From contig CM019236.1 in NCBI GenBank assembly GCA_009741485.1, positions 42,863,791 through 42,927,790 on the forward strand: a stretch of DNA of 64,000 nt, read 5' to 3'. The position numbers and the translations under genes were made by a program. Shown one piece after another: positions 1 to 15,000 of the stretch. The notes below the pieces were generated by a model that was given only the letters and a program-made list of their open reading frames with translations, made no database searches and was not told the origin of the DNA. This DNA comes from Malurus cyaneus samueli. Lineage: Eukaryota > Chordata > Aves > Passeriformes > Maluridae. Position 1 is the first letter of the stretch. Every line of letters begins with the position of its first letter.

Positions 1-3000
1 CCAGCTTATGCAAAGGCTGCTCCAGAAAACATCCCCCTGTAGTTCCCACACATCTTGGGCCTAGTTAAACTGCTTTTCACTTGAAAAAGAGGTGCCATGC
101 TTGCTGTGCTCTGCATGTACCATGCAGCCATAACGGATTTGTAGCATTGTCAAAATGGAGACAGAGAAGTCAAAAGTCAAGAATAAGTCAAAAAAGACAA
201 GAACTCCATCCATCAGGATGACAATGTGTTGTTCTGGTATCTTCCAGAGCTGTGCTCTGGCTTTCCATGTGCATCCTGGGACTGCCTCCCTTGTAAGCAG
301 AGGCTGATGAAATCGGGTTGCAGAGAAAGAGCTTTTAAGCTGAAAGTTCTTCTTGCTCCTTCATGGACTTGAGCTATGTCTGCAACACATCAATTTTCCG
401 AGTCAGATTTCTCCTCTGACTTCTCAAAACAACATTGGCCCTGACAGTAAGCAAGAATGTCCCCACGAATGTCTAGGTCTGGTGTGCTTCTGGTGCCCCA
501 CAGCATGCCAGCACGTAGTGCTCTGCTCCAAAACCCTGAGCGACAGAATGCCAAATCCTACCAAATCCTACCATCATTCTGTTCATCATTCTCATGAAAT
601 CCAGTGGATTTCCTGGCTACCTGGACTCTCTCTGGGTGCACAGCTGCAATGCTCTCTTGCTCAGATGTCTGCTCTCATCCGATCCCAGATTATTGGGGTA
701 CATCCTTGCTGATGCTCCAGCCTTCGGCCCCCAGATTTCTCCGTTAGCTCTTCCACCAGCGGCATTGCCTTCTGTTTGCCCTGAGCTACACAGGACAGGG
801 AAATCTTCTCGCTGTTCAACTGCCAGGCAGGGAGAGGACTGTGTGACCTGCACCATTCACTGAACAAGTACTCTGCCTGCGACCTGTCTGTGCTGCTCTG
901 CGGTGTCACTGGAGGAGTCAGAGGGGTCAGAGCAGTAGTGAGTGATGCTCAGAGGCAGACGAAGAGCTCCCCTCCCTTCTGGGTGGCTGCATGGGCATGC
1001 CTGGCATGGCAGGCATGAGGGATCACTGACTGCAGCCATGGATGCCCGTGGGGAGGGAGAGGAAAAGGCAGGAGTCCCTTAAATGTGCCAGAGCAGAGCT
1101 CAAAATGTCCTGCCAGAATACAAAACCCCTTGTCACAGTCCAAGGGATGGTGGTGCTCTGGGAGAGTGGCAAGGGAAATCTGCTATGAAAGGGCTTGAAA
1201 AGCAGAATGTGCTGTAGGACTGAGAAGTGGGAAGAACCAAAACTCAGTGCCATGAAAAAGTCTGGATTAGAGGAACATGACAAGTTTTCCTGGCTGTCAG
1301 AGGATGAGGGAGGCTGCACAAGAGTGCAGGGGCAAGGTCAGGAAGGAGGTGGATGGGAGAAACACTGGCTCCTCCATCCTTTGCCCCGAGCCTTGGCCTG
1401 GAAGTGTTTTGCTAGTGCCAGCAAGACATGAGTCATTACTCAGAGCCTGAATATGCATCCTGCATCACTTCAAGCTTCCCACCTGATCAAGTTGTGCCAC
1501 AGGGTGTTGATGGGGTTGGCAAGATAAAAGAGGGGGCAGAACTTGCTAGATGGAGCTGGATGTTGCTCTTTGGCCAAAAAAAAAAAATTGCTGCTATGAT
1601 TATTCACCCTTTCTGAGGCTATTAGTGGGCTGTAGGCGTGTAGGGTTTCAAGAAAAGCGTTATCCATTTAAAAGTCAGATTCAGAAAAATCTGCAACAAA
1701 CCATGTTTCTGAATAGAAATAGGAATTTTTGGAGAGCCAAACACATATTCATTATTACTGAGAAGCCAATTTTTTTTGAAAAACCTGGCTCCTTGTTGCT
1801 TCCTATATTTTGAAATGTGATGCAGTCGCACGTGGGGACAGTTCAGCGGTGGGAGCTTTTCACACAGATTTGTAGCACAATGGGTGCAGGAGCAGAGGGA
1901 ACAGTTTGTGCCATTGCATCACAGCAGCTAAGAAAGCCATATGTGAAATATCAGCCTCCCATCAGCCACACAGACATACATCTCTATTCTTTCCTCTCCA
2001 AATGGCTCCTGTTTCAGAAGGCAGTGAGGAATGGAATGCTGTATTCGGAGTGCAGTCCCTGATTGCAGAAGAAAAGCCAGTCCTTGGTGAAGAGGTTATC
2101 ATTCAAGCTTTGTGCCTGTTCCAGAAAAGCTGGGATTTAACATTGTTTGTGAGCAAAGGGAAAGGAAGGATGGAGTGGGGCAAACCACTGTGCATTTTAA
2201 ACAGCTTTGATTCTGACTTGGAGCTTTATGTTAAATACCATGATTCATGTCTATTTATTTTGTTAAGCAGTGAGCAAGCAGAAAGTCTAGCAGCTGAAAT
2301 GATGTGCCTGAAAGACTCCTGGCAGGCAATCCATCAAGCAACTATTGATTAGTGCTGCTACAGGAACCATTTTGCACAGCAAGACCTTATTCTTTACTCT
2401 GACAAATGCTCACTTAGATGTAAATTAGCTGAAGGTGTCCTTCTCTCACTTGTTAGGGCTGAACTGGGAATGAGGGTTTGTTCTCCTAACAGCAGAACTG
2501 TGGAAAGCATAGGCAAGAGCCATGAGGAAAAAAAAACATGGGTAAGATTCTAGGGCTTCAGGAGGTGTGCTGTCCTTTTAAAAAGGAAGAAGATAAATCC
2601 AAAAATTTCCCCAAGGAAGACAGCATGCTATGACAGAAAAGCGCTCTAGTGTGCTGTAATGGCTCAACAGAGGCTTGTTGGTCATGGTGCTACTGAGCAG
2701 TCCAGCCTCCCTCACTTCCTGAGCTGAATCATGTGAAGGAAATCAAAGGTGAGGAAGGTGCAATGGAGGTGCTGTGATACCATTTAGATTTGCACTGCAT
2801 TTCCTGCATTGCCTCAATAGTGTACATGTTTGTACAATGGATAAGCCAAGCCACCTTTGTTCTCCCAGAAGGGGTCTGAATGTGCTGCCCTTGTTATCTC
2901 CCAAAAATGGTTAATTTCTCCTTAATTTTGCAAATATTTCTAAACCCACTGTAAATATCTGACTTCAATTTCCAGTCTTTGGTTCCCATTGTATCATTCT

Positions 3001-6000
3001 CTGCTTGATTAAACAGCCTGTCAGAATCCAGAATTTTCTGTCCTGCAGAGGTGCTTTTGCACTGAAGTCATGGCCTATTTAGTTATTTCTTGAAAAACAG
3101 ATTGAGCTCTCACTGTCCCTCAGTAGCAGGCATCTGCTCTGCTTTTAGCTTCAAATGCCCATTCTAGTTTTCTTGCTGTTCCTACTCATGGACATTAAAG
3201 AATATTGTTCTCAAACACAGTATTACATCTTTGGTTTCCTTCACATGGGGTGCAGAGACACAATCACACTTCTTGTCCTGCACCCTGGCTCTCTGCAGAG
3301 ACCCTAAATAGTTGGTGCTGATAGCCAGAGCAGAATGCTGCATTTTTTTCTGGGCTCCACGGTGGTCTCTGGGTGAATTTGTTCCAGATGAATGACCCTG
3401 AGCTTCATCTTGCCCTCAGCCATGAAAACACATGGGTAATACTATGTCTGTTGCCACTGTTGAGCTTATTATTCCTTGGTTTGTTTTTTTTTTTTCCAGA
3501 GCTGAGGTGTGCAGATCTTGTTCTTGCATCATAACTGAAACCTTTTCCCAAATTCAGGAAAAATACGTTGGTGGTGAAACAATCAGTATGAGCCCATGCT
3601 GGGCTGTTTGTAAAGACTGGATGAGAAGCACCTTGCTGATTTTGTCTGGAGAGGTCTCTACATGCGTGGTTTTTGGTCTCCCTGTGGGGGAAGCATACTT
3701 GACATTGCTGTAGTCAGATGCCCAGTCCATCTCCTGGAGTGGTGTTACTGCACCTGAATGAAGCAGTACATTTAGGCATGGTTCATCTTGCACCCTGAAT
3801 GAATGACTTGAAGTTGCATTAAAACAACTAAGCTATGAAGAAAATATCCTGTTATGTCCAGGAGTATTAGCCCATGCAGAAAATAATGTGGCAGAGAAGG
3901 AAAATGAATCAGTCTCTTCTAAACCATTGCCTAAATCCACTTTCTGTCATGGATAAATTATTTTATTGCAATGATTCTGGCTGCTGATTCTGGATGACTT
4001 CAACTTCTTTGACTTCAATGTAATTTTAACCTGTGTCTAAATGAATTTGAACCGAAGCTGATGTGAAAATAAAACAGTCTTAGCAAAGCTGTGACTTGTA
4101 CTTTTTTCAGATTTTATAATTTTTTGTTTGCTTGTTAATTTTCTTTTTCCTTTGCAATTAATTATTTCAGGAACAGGTGGCAGGAGAGAAGGTGAATGCT
4201 TCTGTAGAGATGTCTTCAATCTCAGCCATTTAAACAGCAATTAATTGTAATTTCTTGTCTAGTTGATTAGCTTGTGCAGTATCACAAAATATTAACAAGA
4301 GCTGAATAGGGAATTCCGCAATAATGATCTGCATACACTTGATTGAGTGTTCACTTTATAAAATTGTACCTATAGTACAATTTGAAGACACTCTACTGTG
4401 TAAACTGATGTGACCTCACATATTTTACTCTGTCTTTCTTGTCACTGAAGTCTATCAGTATTCTTCTCTCTTTCTTTGGGGCCGTTTTTATGTCACAGCT
4501 CATATATTGATTTCTCCTATTAAGGACAGACAGAAAAATTATGAAAAAAAGACATAACAAAATCCAACCAGGGTACTGAAAGTAGAAAACCTGTATCTAT
4601 GAACTATTGGTGTTTTAATTCTATCATTAATTTTTCAGGAAAGGGATCAGAATATATATCAACAGCCAAAGATAGGCTGACAGCAGCTGGTAGGGTCTCA
4701 TGTACCACATGCTCTGCTTCCATGGTACCCCCTCACTGTCACAAATAAGTGCTTTGCTTTTCTGTTCGTGTTTCTGAGCTTGCTACTTGCAACACCTCAG
4801 GGTTTTTTTCCTGTTACATGTGGATGCCATTAGCCAAATGCTGTAAGGCTTGATCTCCTGTCCTGCTGTCTAAAATGCAACAAGAAGGATTTTCGTTGGA
4901 TCTAGGAGCACTTTTACTGATCATTCCAGCTGCACAACTGGCCAGGCCACAAAAGTGGGTGAGGAGAGTGTGGGGCAGGGGAGCCAACACAAAGATGGAG
5001 CAGTCCTTAAAGGTTTATGATCATAGGTTTCACAAGCGGTGCCATTCAGGCTGTGATCTCCCAGTATTCACCATATGGAAACCTGGAAAAAAGACTCGGT
5101 GGTGGTAGTACATCATCACTGTCTGCTGCCTTAGTCCAGCTGTTCTAGACAGCTCTGACAGTGTCACCACACTGGGGACAGCAATGAAAGGCAATGGGAC
5201 CTGAAGGCACTGAAAGAATGGTGGCCACCCGAAAGGGCTGCTGGGTAGCAAGGAATTCTGGCATGCTGTGGCCAATGCTGATGAGCCTCTGACTGAGAGA
5301 CACAAGTGCAGGCATGTCTTCTTGGAAGCTGGTATGGGATCACTGAGTCCAGGCACTGCTGTGCTCTGTGTGCATGGCTCCAGCAGTCTGGTCACAGCCC
5401 CTGGGGTGTCTCCTGCTGTCTCTGATGCTTGCAGACTGCCAGGTGCTGCCTGTGTTTGAGCATGGGGTCATGGGCAGAGGGGATGGTTGTGCAGCACCAG
5501 TATCCCTTGTTTTAACCCACCCACCGAAAGCCCCATTTTATGATAGTGAACTAAAGAGACAGAGAGCAGCCTCTCATGGAAGATGGGAAATAGGCAAAGA
5601 AGAACACCCTTTTCCAGGCCTCATACTCATTTTCTTGCATGAGAAACTGGCAGATATTTTTTGTGCTTTCACCCAGCCGGTGAGTCAGAGGTAGGAATGC
5701 AGGACCCATCCTTGTCCTGTGCTCACATATTGACTTTGTGTGTATCCCTGCTACAGTTTGACTATCCATGCCATGGGCATGAAGGAGGATGGGGAAAGGA
5801 AACTTGGCAAGCCAAGGGGAAAGTCGTTCTTGGGTGCAGCCAGGGACACAGGACTGGCTCTGGGGCAGGTGTTCATGGCACCACTTGTGCTCGCAAGAAC
5901 AGGGGCTGACAAAATGGTCAGAAGTACCCTTAATGCAGTCATGGAAAAGAGGATGGCCACTGCTGTGGGATAAGTAGGGAGTCTGCCCTCCCAGTTCTTC

Positions 6001-9000
6001 AGAGCTGACATCCTCCTTTGCCCTATCAGAGGACACAGTCCACCTTCTCTGGCTTGGCTCCTGGCAGTGGTCTCTTGGGTTTCGCATCCTCTGTCCCTTG
6101 GACTTCAGAATGAGCAGAGCTGGGAAATAATCAACACTTGGAAATGTTCTCCACTGATGCATTAACGCTTGCATCAGTGCACCTGACAGCTGGACATGAG
6201 ATGGGGGAATCCACACAAACAGTGGTGTTTGCCTCAAGAATATCCTGTAGTTTAGTTACAGGCTTTGTTATTTCTCTTCATGTGTTCTAAGCCTATTATT
6301 TGCAAAACTCTGCATCCGTGTTATTATGAGAATGGAATTACTCTGCTGTCCATCCACCAAGCCATTCAGTGTTTGAGACATGGCCTAAATTTCCATTTAT
6401 GACTTGTCCTTCTGAAATGAAGCCCTGATCCTTCAGTCCCTGAAGCTGTATGAGATTCTTCACCTCTCAGAGGCTTCTCCTAAACCCAATTTGCACTAAC
6501 CCACAAATATTGCTAGGCAAGTGTGTAATTTCACCCAATCATTTCATGTTCATCTTCTGGGGAGATTCAAGGGCTGCCTTGGCATGCAGGCTCCACATCA
6601 ACACCAGGTCTAGTTGCTACTTTACTCATTATTCATTCTCAAATGGTGAAAGCAAGTGACTCAATTGCTGAATGTTTCCTACTAAGCTTAACCGAGTAAC
6701 ACTTGTGAGGAGAAAAGCTCCTGTTTGCCTCCGCCTCGCTTTCAGCTGCAAAAGACCATCTGAAGAACACTGACAGCCCTCTCCTTTATGATCTTTCCAT
6801 AGCACCAGCCCACCGGAGTAGTTCAATTTTCCTTTTTGGTGCCAGTAGGTGGCATTGCATAATCTCCTAAATGCCCAAAAGCTAAGCAAAACATTCGGCC
6901 ATGCCTTTAGAAGAAGTACCCAGTTGGAAAGTCTCACGACCTTTCTCAACACAGCAACAGCTTCCAAATCCAGCATCTAAATTTTGGCTGGAAATCAGTC
7001 TGGTTTCTCACTCCCAGAGGAATGAAGTTGTGTTAGCACTTCCCTGCTGAAATGACAGGGCCAGAAGAACTGGGCGGTTTCATGCTATGACATGATAAAT
7101 TTTTGAACCAGGTGGCATGGTGAGATTACCTGTGATGTGATTGAACAGCAGTCCATGATCTTGCCATTTCTACAGCGATGTGCTAATGCCATCGGCTCGA
7201 TGGAGGCGTGCTGCTGGCAATTACAGCTCCTTCTTGTGCTGGGTTGTAACCGTGATTGCAATCGTGTTATGTCACCCCATGGCACAGACTGACAATGATG
7301 TGGCCATGCCAGCTTTCTTCCCAATGGATATCCATTTCCTGCCCTGAAAATATAGCGCATGGGACACCATCTCTTCGTCACAAAAAGACTGGAGAGATTT
7401 TTCCAAGTGGATGTTGAAAGTTTCTGACACGGCAAATGCAACTTTGCTGAGAAGCAGCGCTCCAGGAAAGACAGCTTGGCAGGCAGGGGATGGCCATGGT
7501 GTCATCGCCAGAGATGACTCTATGGGCTGCTGGGAGAGGGGCGGCATATGAGGAGAAAGGCAAGCAGCACAAAGGCAATAGGAAGGCTGAGCGCAAACCC
7601 CGTCCAATGTTGTTTTGCATCCAGGAAAAAAAGCATACATAACTGTGGGGTAAACTTCAAGGTTTATTTTCTCTTTGTGAGCAAGGAGTCTTTTGGGCAA
7701 CTCTCAGAGTATTCACTACCACCGAATTAGATTTATGAGCAGAAGACATATCCTTGGTCTCTCAATGAGAGCACTGCTGAAATGAGAGAGACATAAAGTG
7801 GCATGCCCAAGATCACCCTGGACACCTAACTCATGCAAGGGGCTAACCATCCTGCTGCTCATCCTGGCTCAGGGAAACAGAGGGCCAAGCACAACTTTCA
7901 TCCAGCCATTTGTGTGCCATCACAGGGCAGGCTGGGATGTGTCCATTAATTACTCTTGCTCGTTGTGGAATGCTTTGAGCATGCTGATGGGGGTCTGCAT
8001 GATTCAGAGGGCAGGGCACTGAGACACTGAGCAGCTCTCTGAACAAGACCCAGGCCCAGCTTGGCTCTGGCCTCTGCACAGCACCAAATGCCAGTGCTGT
8101 AGCTCCAGTACCCAGGATGGCTCTGCCTTTGTTTGCACAGCAGGTAGACCACTGTTTTCTGAACTATGCATGGCATCTAACACAAATGTGGAATTAATGT
8201 GGGGCACCATGCAATCTGCCCATGGCAAAGGCAAACAGCCGTTCCTGGCTCTTCAGTGATCTCCTCCTATATGTTCCCATCTTCTGGTTAGGAACAGCTT
8301 GTTACAGTGCATGTCTAACGAGGAGCTCTGTTAGTTCAGATGGACTGGGCCTTTTGTGGTCGCTCCTTGATCTACAGCAGTGAGACGCCACTCTAGATCT
8401 TGATGGTGTAGGAATGCTGCTTTTGTGGCAGAGTAACCTAATCCATGTGGAAGACACCTCATCAGGAGCTCCTTAGGACACAGACAGTGATTTTAGGGCC
8501 TTTCCTTCTTCACCCATGTCTGAAAGGTTATATATTCCACCTCTCACCTCAAATTGCTGGCAGTGGTGCTGATTTTGGGCCCTGAACATCAGCTGTGGAG
8601 CAAGAGCAAGGCATGGAGGATACATTTCCTTATCAGATGGCTGTTATTAAATACCTTTCAGTTTGTTTCATAATCCTTTGTTCCAGAATGAAGACTCCTG
8701 AATGACGAATATAGTTAGCATCAGGTGATGTTCACTGTGAATTAAAAGATTTTCAATTCCATTGTATATAATTTCTGGGAAGCCTACTTACATTACATTT
8801 TCATGGTTTATTTTTAAATTGTGGCAAAGCACTGGAGTCTATTCTTCTTGGAAACTGATGTATGACAAGATGTGGGATGTTCTCTTGAGTGGATTCAGAC
8901 TGTCTTCTTACATAGTCACTTTACCAATTTTGGTTGAAGAATCTCAAAGAAAATTTGAGGGTGATTCAGATTCCTAAGCACGTGTACCCAGCAACATTTA

Positions 9001-12000
9001 AGATATTCCTAGGGTATCCAAACCCTCCACTCAAAATAGGCAGATCTTCTGTGGGCCCACAGGGTTCACAGACACTCGCTGTGAGGTGCAGGTTTGGTAG
9101 TTAGTCCTTTGACATGCATTCTAAATCTTTTCTTGCATATTGTTCTCTGATATTGGAGGAGTTATGAGGAAATTAGCCCCATAGGCATGAGCATATTTGC
9201 ATATTCTATGTCATTCCCATTTATTTTGTCTCCAGTCAGGAAATCCAGCTGTGGCTACAATGGTCTTCACTGCAAATCTCACTGGTCAGGCTGATGTGGA
9301 GACGCTTGTTCCTTGGATTGAGAGAATTTCTGAAGCAGCAGCGGCACAAAAGACGATGTCTCCTCCTCAGACATGGCTGGGAGCCCACTCTGCTGCTGGC
9401 AGCCCTTCTTCAACTCTGGTTTTTGTCTTGCAGGATATGTCATTGCTGCCCTAGACTGCATTGGCCCTAAAAGCAGCATCCTTGGGTACACATTACGGCC
9501 ATGCAGGAATAGCAAAGAGCTGAGAATGGTTCAGCTGCTGGAGTACGAGGGGCTGGTGAACACGGAGGTTCTGGTCATTGCCATGGGCCATTCACCCCCA
9601 GGTGTGCAGTTTTCAGGACTGTTTCAGACTCTCTTACAAGAGCTGTGCTGGTGGTGTTGTCTATGGCATGGGAACAGGGAAAACGACAGCAAAGGAAGAA
9701 AAGACAACGCTTCACTTGCTCACACTGCACATACCTGTGTGGCTTGACTTGAGAGGAAAAGGATCCTTTCTGAATAATGGAAAAATAACTTTTTTAAAGA
9801 AAATTACACAGTGCTAAGTGTAAAAGTGTCTTTCCTGCTTCTCAGGACAAGCGAAGTGTAGTACTTAGTACCAAAATTAGTCACCTCACCAGAAGCTGGG
9901 CGACTTTGGATGCTTCCCCTCACACAGGTGCAGCATGGTACCTCCTTCTGGAAAAGGAGGGCTGTTATGGAAAAAGTGGTCATGCAAAGCCTCTGAAGGA
10001 TGATAGTGCCTGGAAAATAGTGTACATTGGCACTTCCCCCTAGCCCCCGTGACAGAATAAGGAGGCATATAAGCAAGGATCTTTATTTGTTCCTAAGTGT
10101 CTGTAGTGACTGCAGATGCCCACCACGAGGGGGAAGATGTGTCCAGAATACACAGCTCCTTAGGACCTCTTTGATTTCCTGAAAGTTAATTAAAAAAATA
10201 TCCAGTAGCAGAAAAAGGATGTAAAACAACAAATTGTTTTAACATTATGTGTGTCCCTGAAAGACTCTGTGACTGCTGGATTTGCAGCCAATGGGTATCT
10301 CTTCATTAGGAGGAAAATAAACTGGTCAGTATAAGCCACAGAGAAGGGCCTTGGGATTTTTTGTGCCTCGAGGCAATGAATTCCAGAAATCTTTTCTTTC
10401 TTTTATAGCCTGTTACTAAGCTCCACCATTGACCTGGGTTGTGCCAAATGCTCCTAGCTGTGCTAGGCAGGAACTTGGAGGTGGTGTCTGAGTCCAAGGT
10501 CCTCTTTCTACTATTTTCTACTATTTTGTATTATTTTCACATACTAGGCACATAGTGAAAGACATTTTCAATGTTCATGAAAGTTCTCTTGAGCGCAAAA
10601 CCAGACCCCCGACCTCTTATCAAAGCACCCCATGAGCAGGTTTGAACTGGGTTTCAGGGTTTGCTCTTCCAGTTCAGGAGTAATTCCTTCTAAGGGCACA
10701 TCAGCTATTGGTAAGGATTCACCATGGCAAGGTTTGGCACGGAGCTCTGTGCTCTCAGAGCAATGTAAGAGTACACACTGAATATGCTTGTGATTGTTTT
10801 TCTAGAAATATCAGTTGGCCAAGAACCTCAGCTGTGTAGTGCTGTGGACCTCAATGTGTCTCCCGCAGAGTTTGGCAGATGAAACACCCAAGGGAGGAAA
10901 CTGAGGCATAGCAAAGTGTTTCACCTCTTTTGATAGCGTTTGTGGCCCCAGAATGAGAGAAACTGGTACAAGATCTTCTGTCCATGATGAACATTATTTG
11001 ATGCCCATGAGTCGGGGTTTTAGCAACCAAGGTATTTCAGGTTAAGTTTGAAATTAAGATTTGCCCAATGCTATTATTTCTCCTTCCAGGGTCTTGCTGT
11101 GTAATCTTTCAGCACCTCTTTGGGACTGTACAAATGTGTTTCAGTTTCTGGGGCCCACAAATTCTTCAACAGCTCACCACAAAAAAAAATACTCAGAAAT
11201 CTTGTGTCTTTTGACTCAAAAGCCTCATCTGTTCCTGCCTGCAGACCTGAAGGGAAAGCATCTGAGAAAATATATGGGAAAGAATTATTCCAGATAATTT
11301 TACTATCTCAATATTGAACCTGAACTGAATCTAGGATTTGGGATTACTTGCTTTAGGACAGGGATTACTTGCTTCAAGACACTTTAAGACTTAAAATCTG
11401 TTTCATCCACAGTGTAATAAGTTGTCTATGGTCAATTTGCTTGTAGTGAGAACCTGATTGTTGAAAGAGAGCTACAGGTTAAAGATACTGATCAACCCCA
11501 CTGGAATAAATTGTCCTGCAGCAAGTGACCTTCCTGAGGCAAAACCATATTAAGAAATATTTCTAAACATCTTAGCTTGCATTTAATTTAAGTAATAATG
11601 AAGAAAATTTAAAATAGATCAGGACTAGCAATATGTTTCGTAATTTGTGTAATATTGTCTTTTTCCTAACAGTACACTAGGGATGAATGGTAGGAGCTTA
11701 TGTCCTGTTGCAAAATTAACCAATTCATGCTGTTCTTTCCTGAGTTTTCACAATAGTCTGGATACTTCTGTAGCAAAATGACGGTCTCCTGTCCAAAAGT
11801 TTTTGTTCCTTCTTTCACTTTTCACTGTTTATGATACAGACTTATGGAAATACCTGCACCCACTTCGCCTCTAACTTGTTGCCTTATCAGAAGCCACCAA
11901 GATGGTTCCTCCTTTATCTTTTGTATCTAATGATGCATGTATTGGGGCTGCAAACTCTTTTTCCCTTTCTCAGTATTTCCCCTCCTCTCACCTGTATAAC

Positions 12001-15000
12001 AGAAATGCTCTTGGGCTCCTTGTTGAAGGCACTGGAAAAACAGTAACAGATCTTCCAAAACTGTATGTCCTTTTAATCCTCATGTCTGAACACCCACACT
12101 GGAACAGGTAGGAGCTCCCATGCTTTTCCTGCAGGCACTTCTTTCTGTAATGGCTTGTTTGCTTTTGATACTGTCTAGTAATGCTGAGTTCTTCCATAAT
12201 AGTTAATGGATTTAGGAGCCTGCTTTAGAAAAAAACAAGTGTCAAGGGTTCCCCTATGAAACTGTGAAACCTTTCGTCTCTCTGTATGAGATCTGTGTCT
12301 TGACATCCAATTTCACACAGAATACAATGGGATTATTTGGATGAGGCCCTAAAACTGCTTTTTTTCCCCCAGTGCATCAAATCCTGTGTGTAATATTGAG
12401 AAAACGAAACAACTGGAAATTTTCTCTGGCTGAATTAGCTGAACTGCTCTTAGAACTTGTGTTTGACTTTCTGGGGGCTGATTTATATTCTTGAGGGACA
12501 AGGAGCAAGGGAACAATTTAGAAGACAACTGCCAAAAGTTGGTGGTAGGGACTTGAGTAGATGGAGGGATATAAACAGAATTTTTTCTGCCAGGGAGTTG
12601 CCCCAGTGCACTCTCTTGGGTTTGCAGGGCTGAACATGTGAGTGGGAAGGGCTGTGATGCCAGGTGCTTGCCATGGCCCTTTAGGGCTTGGAAAGGTTCT
12701 AAGTGGTGAATACTGCCCCTCTAAAGGGGAGTAGGGGACAAAACATGCAAGACATCATATTCAGAGACGTTTTCTGCTCAGAGACATTTTCTGCTTATTT
12801 CTCAGCAGACCTCACTGAGAGTGTCTTCAGGCAACTGGAATTTTATGAGGGTGACGTGTTTCCACTTGGGATGCTTCTCTGCAGTAAGTCTGTGCTGAAT
12901 CGGGACATTTCTAAGGGCATGAAGCGCTTTGGAGCCTTCCTTGAAACTATGACAGGCTTCATAGGAAAAGTATCCTTGCCAGCGTGAGACTATGTGGAAA
13001 CAGATACAAATACTCGACACAACCAAAACGCCCAGGCCCCAGCAGTGAATGAGAAGTCTCAGGAGGTGGCGAGGACATCCTTCAGCCGTGTTCAAGGAGC
13101 AGTTTTACAATGGAGTCTGTGGTGTGCACATCAACCTTGCCTCAAGTAGCTGTCTCCAGAGCCACACCAGCTCCCAGATTCATGGTTGGGAGACGGTGTT
13201 TGCAGGATCTGCGGGGGATGTTGAGTTCCACTTAGCAATCACTTGGCAAGGCTGGCTGCAGTGCAAGCACAGTTCATGCAATTCCAACTGTGTAATCTCT
13301 CCAGGGTGTTGTGTCATGCAGGAAGGGCCTCTAACTTTAAAAAGGTCGTGACTGGACTCCCGAGGGGCTGAGATAGCCCTTCTCCATCCTTGGGGAAGAG
13401 GTTAATTTTCCAGTGATTGTTGGTGTAGATAGAGAAAGGATGGTGTAAGGTCTTGGAACAAAACATCAGGCTGGGGTTTAAGTAAGTTCGAGGCTAGAGG
13501 GGAATGAGCCTGATTCTCCTCTTGGATTATTGGGCAGTCATTTATTGAGAAGGTTTACCCAAGTGCAAGGACCCTTAAGCACAAGTTTGGCTTTCCTGTG
13601 TTGAAAGAAAAAGAAGTTCTTAGGTCAGAGCCAGGAAAAAGGTGATCAGCACAAGGAAAAGTTAGAAAATGTTATATAGACCTCTAGGAGAATAGATGAA
13701 AGAAAGCCTTGTCACAGGAGGAAGAACTCAAGACCTGAATTTGCAATTTATGTATTTTTATTCTCAGCAGAGGTTTTAATTTTAGAAAGAAACAAATAAT
13801 TCTTTTCTTATTCCCTGGTTTGACCGCATATCCAGCTTATGCAGTCACAACACACAAAGCTAGTGACCTGATCTACCCAAAGTCCTATTAAGTAGATGAG
13901 AGGCAACTTTTGTGCTATACAGATGTAGTAAGAATTATTTGGCCAGGACACAGCAACCATCTGCATGAATCTGCTGTATTTTTGTAGGGTTGGAGTACTG
14001 GAACACAGTGACACCATTTTTCACGATGCTTTTCACAAGGATTGGTGTGTACACCATGAGACTTTGAATTTTGGGTTGGATGTTGCAGGAGCACGGTAAA
14101 CAGCAGGGGCTGCTGAATGGACCAGGCCATACAATTCCATGTCCAGGCCATGATTTTGCCCCCAGAACAGGTGCTTAAGGGCAGGCTGGTCGATACACCA
14201 CTCCACAGGGCTAACAGTAGTTGGCTGGCTGACACAAGGGAATGTGTGCCTGGAGACAAACTGGATTCATCAGCTGTTTCACACACTTCATGTGATCCTG
14301 GGGGCTGTAACCTCCTAGAGAACTCTCTATATAAATTTCATTTGCAGTTTCAGGGTGCAAGAGCCCTCTTCCTCCAGACTGTTTCCTTTTGCCTGTTCCT
14401 GGGGCAACCCAGCCTACAGAGGTTTTGGAAACTTAGCTTCCACTGTGATCATCGGATGACAGGTGGTGAGGAAATTTATCATTGCTGTAAGTCTCCTGCT
14501 CTCTGCCTGCATCCAACCATGGTAAAAAAACTGGGGAAGGGGATTTCTCACTGAGCATCAGCAAATGCAGCGAGAGGAGTAGCCAGGCACAAATACACAC
14601 ACTCACATATTTCTGCAGGCCCCCCAGTAAGAAAATAATTCTGTTCTCTGCTCAAGTCAGCCAATGCTCCCAGCCCTGCCTGTGCTTCAACAGCACCAGC
14701 ACTGCCGACAGGCTGGGCTGGGAGGAATGAGCCTGCTGCCTTGCAAATCCTATCGGGATAATGGGTGACTCCTCTTCAAGGAAGCACCAGATTTTGTTTC
14801 CACACATGTAAACCCTTCATTGCAGAAGGAGGGTGATCCGGTCAGGAAAAGAGCTGTATAGTAAAAGATCTTGTTTCACTGTAAGGAAACTTCACTACCA
14901 GCTATTACAAACTTACTAGTAGCTCATTAGAGCTGACTTAAATGGCACTTAGTGTGTTATTCCAGAAGAAAATACTTTCTCACAGAAAGCAAATGCAACA

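Noticed and set aside
1906..2352. 148-codon open frame on the + strand
   Set aside because: No family motif was recognised and there is no supporting promoter or splice structure nearby.
5551..6237. 228-codon open frame on the minus strand
   Set aside because: No recognisable domain, no start context or splice support, and overlapping frames on the other strand. It is consistent with chance in a stop-poor stretch.
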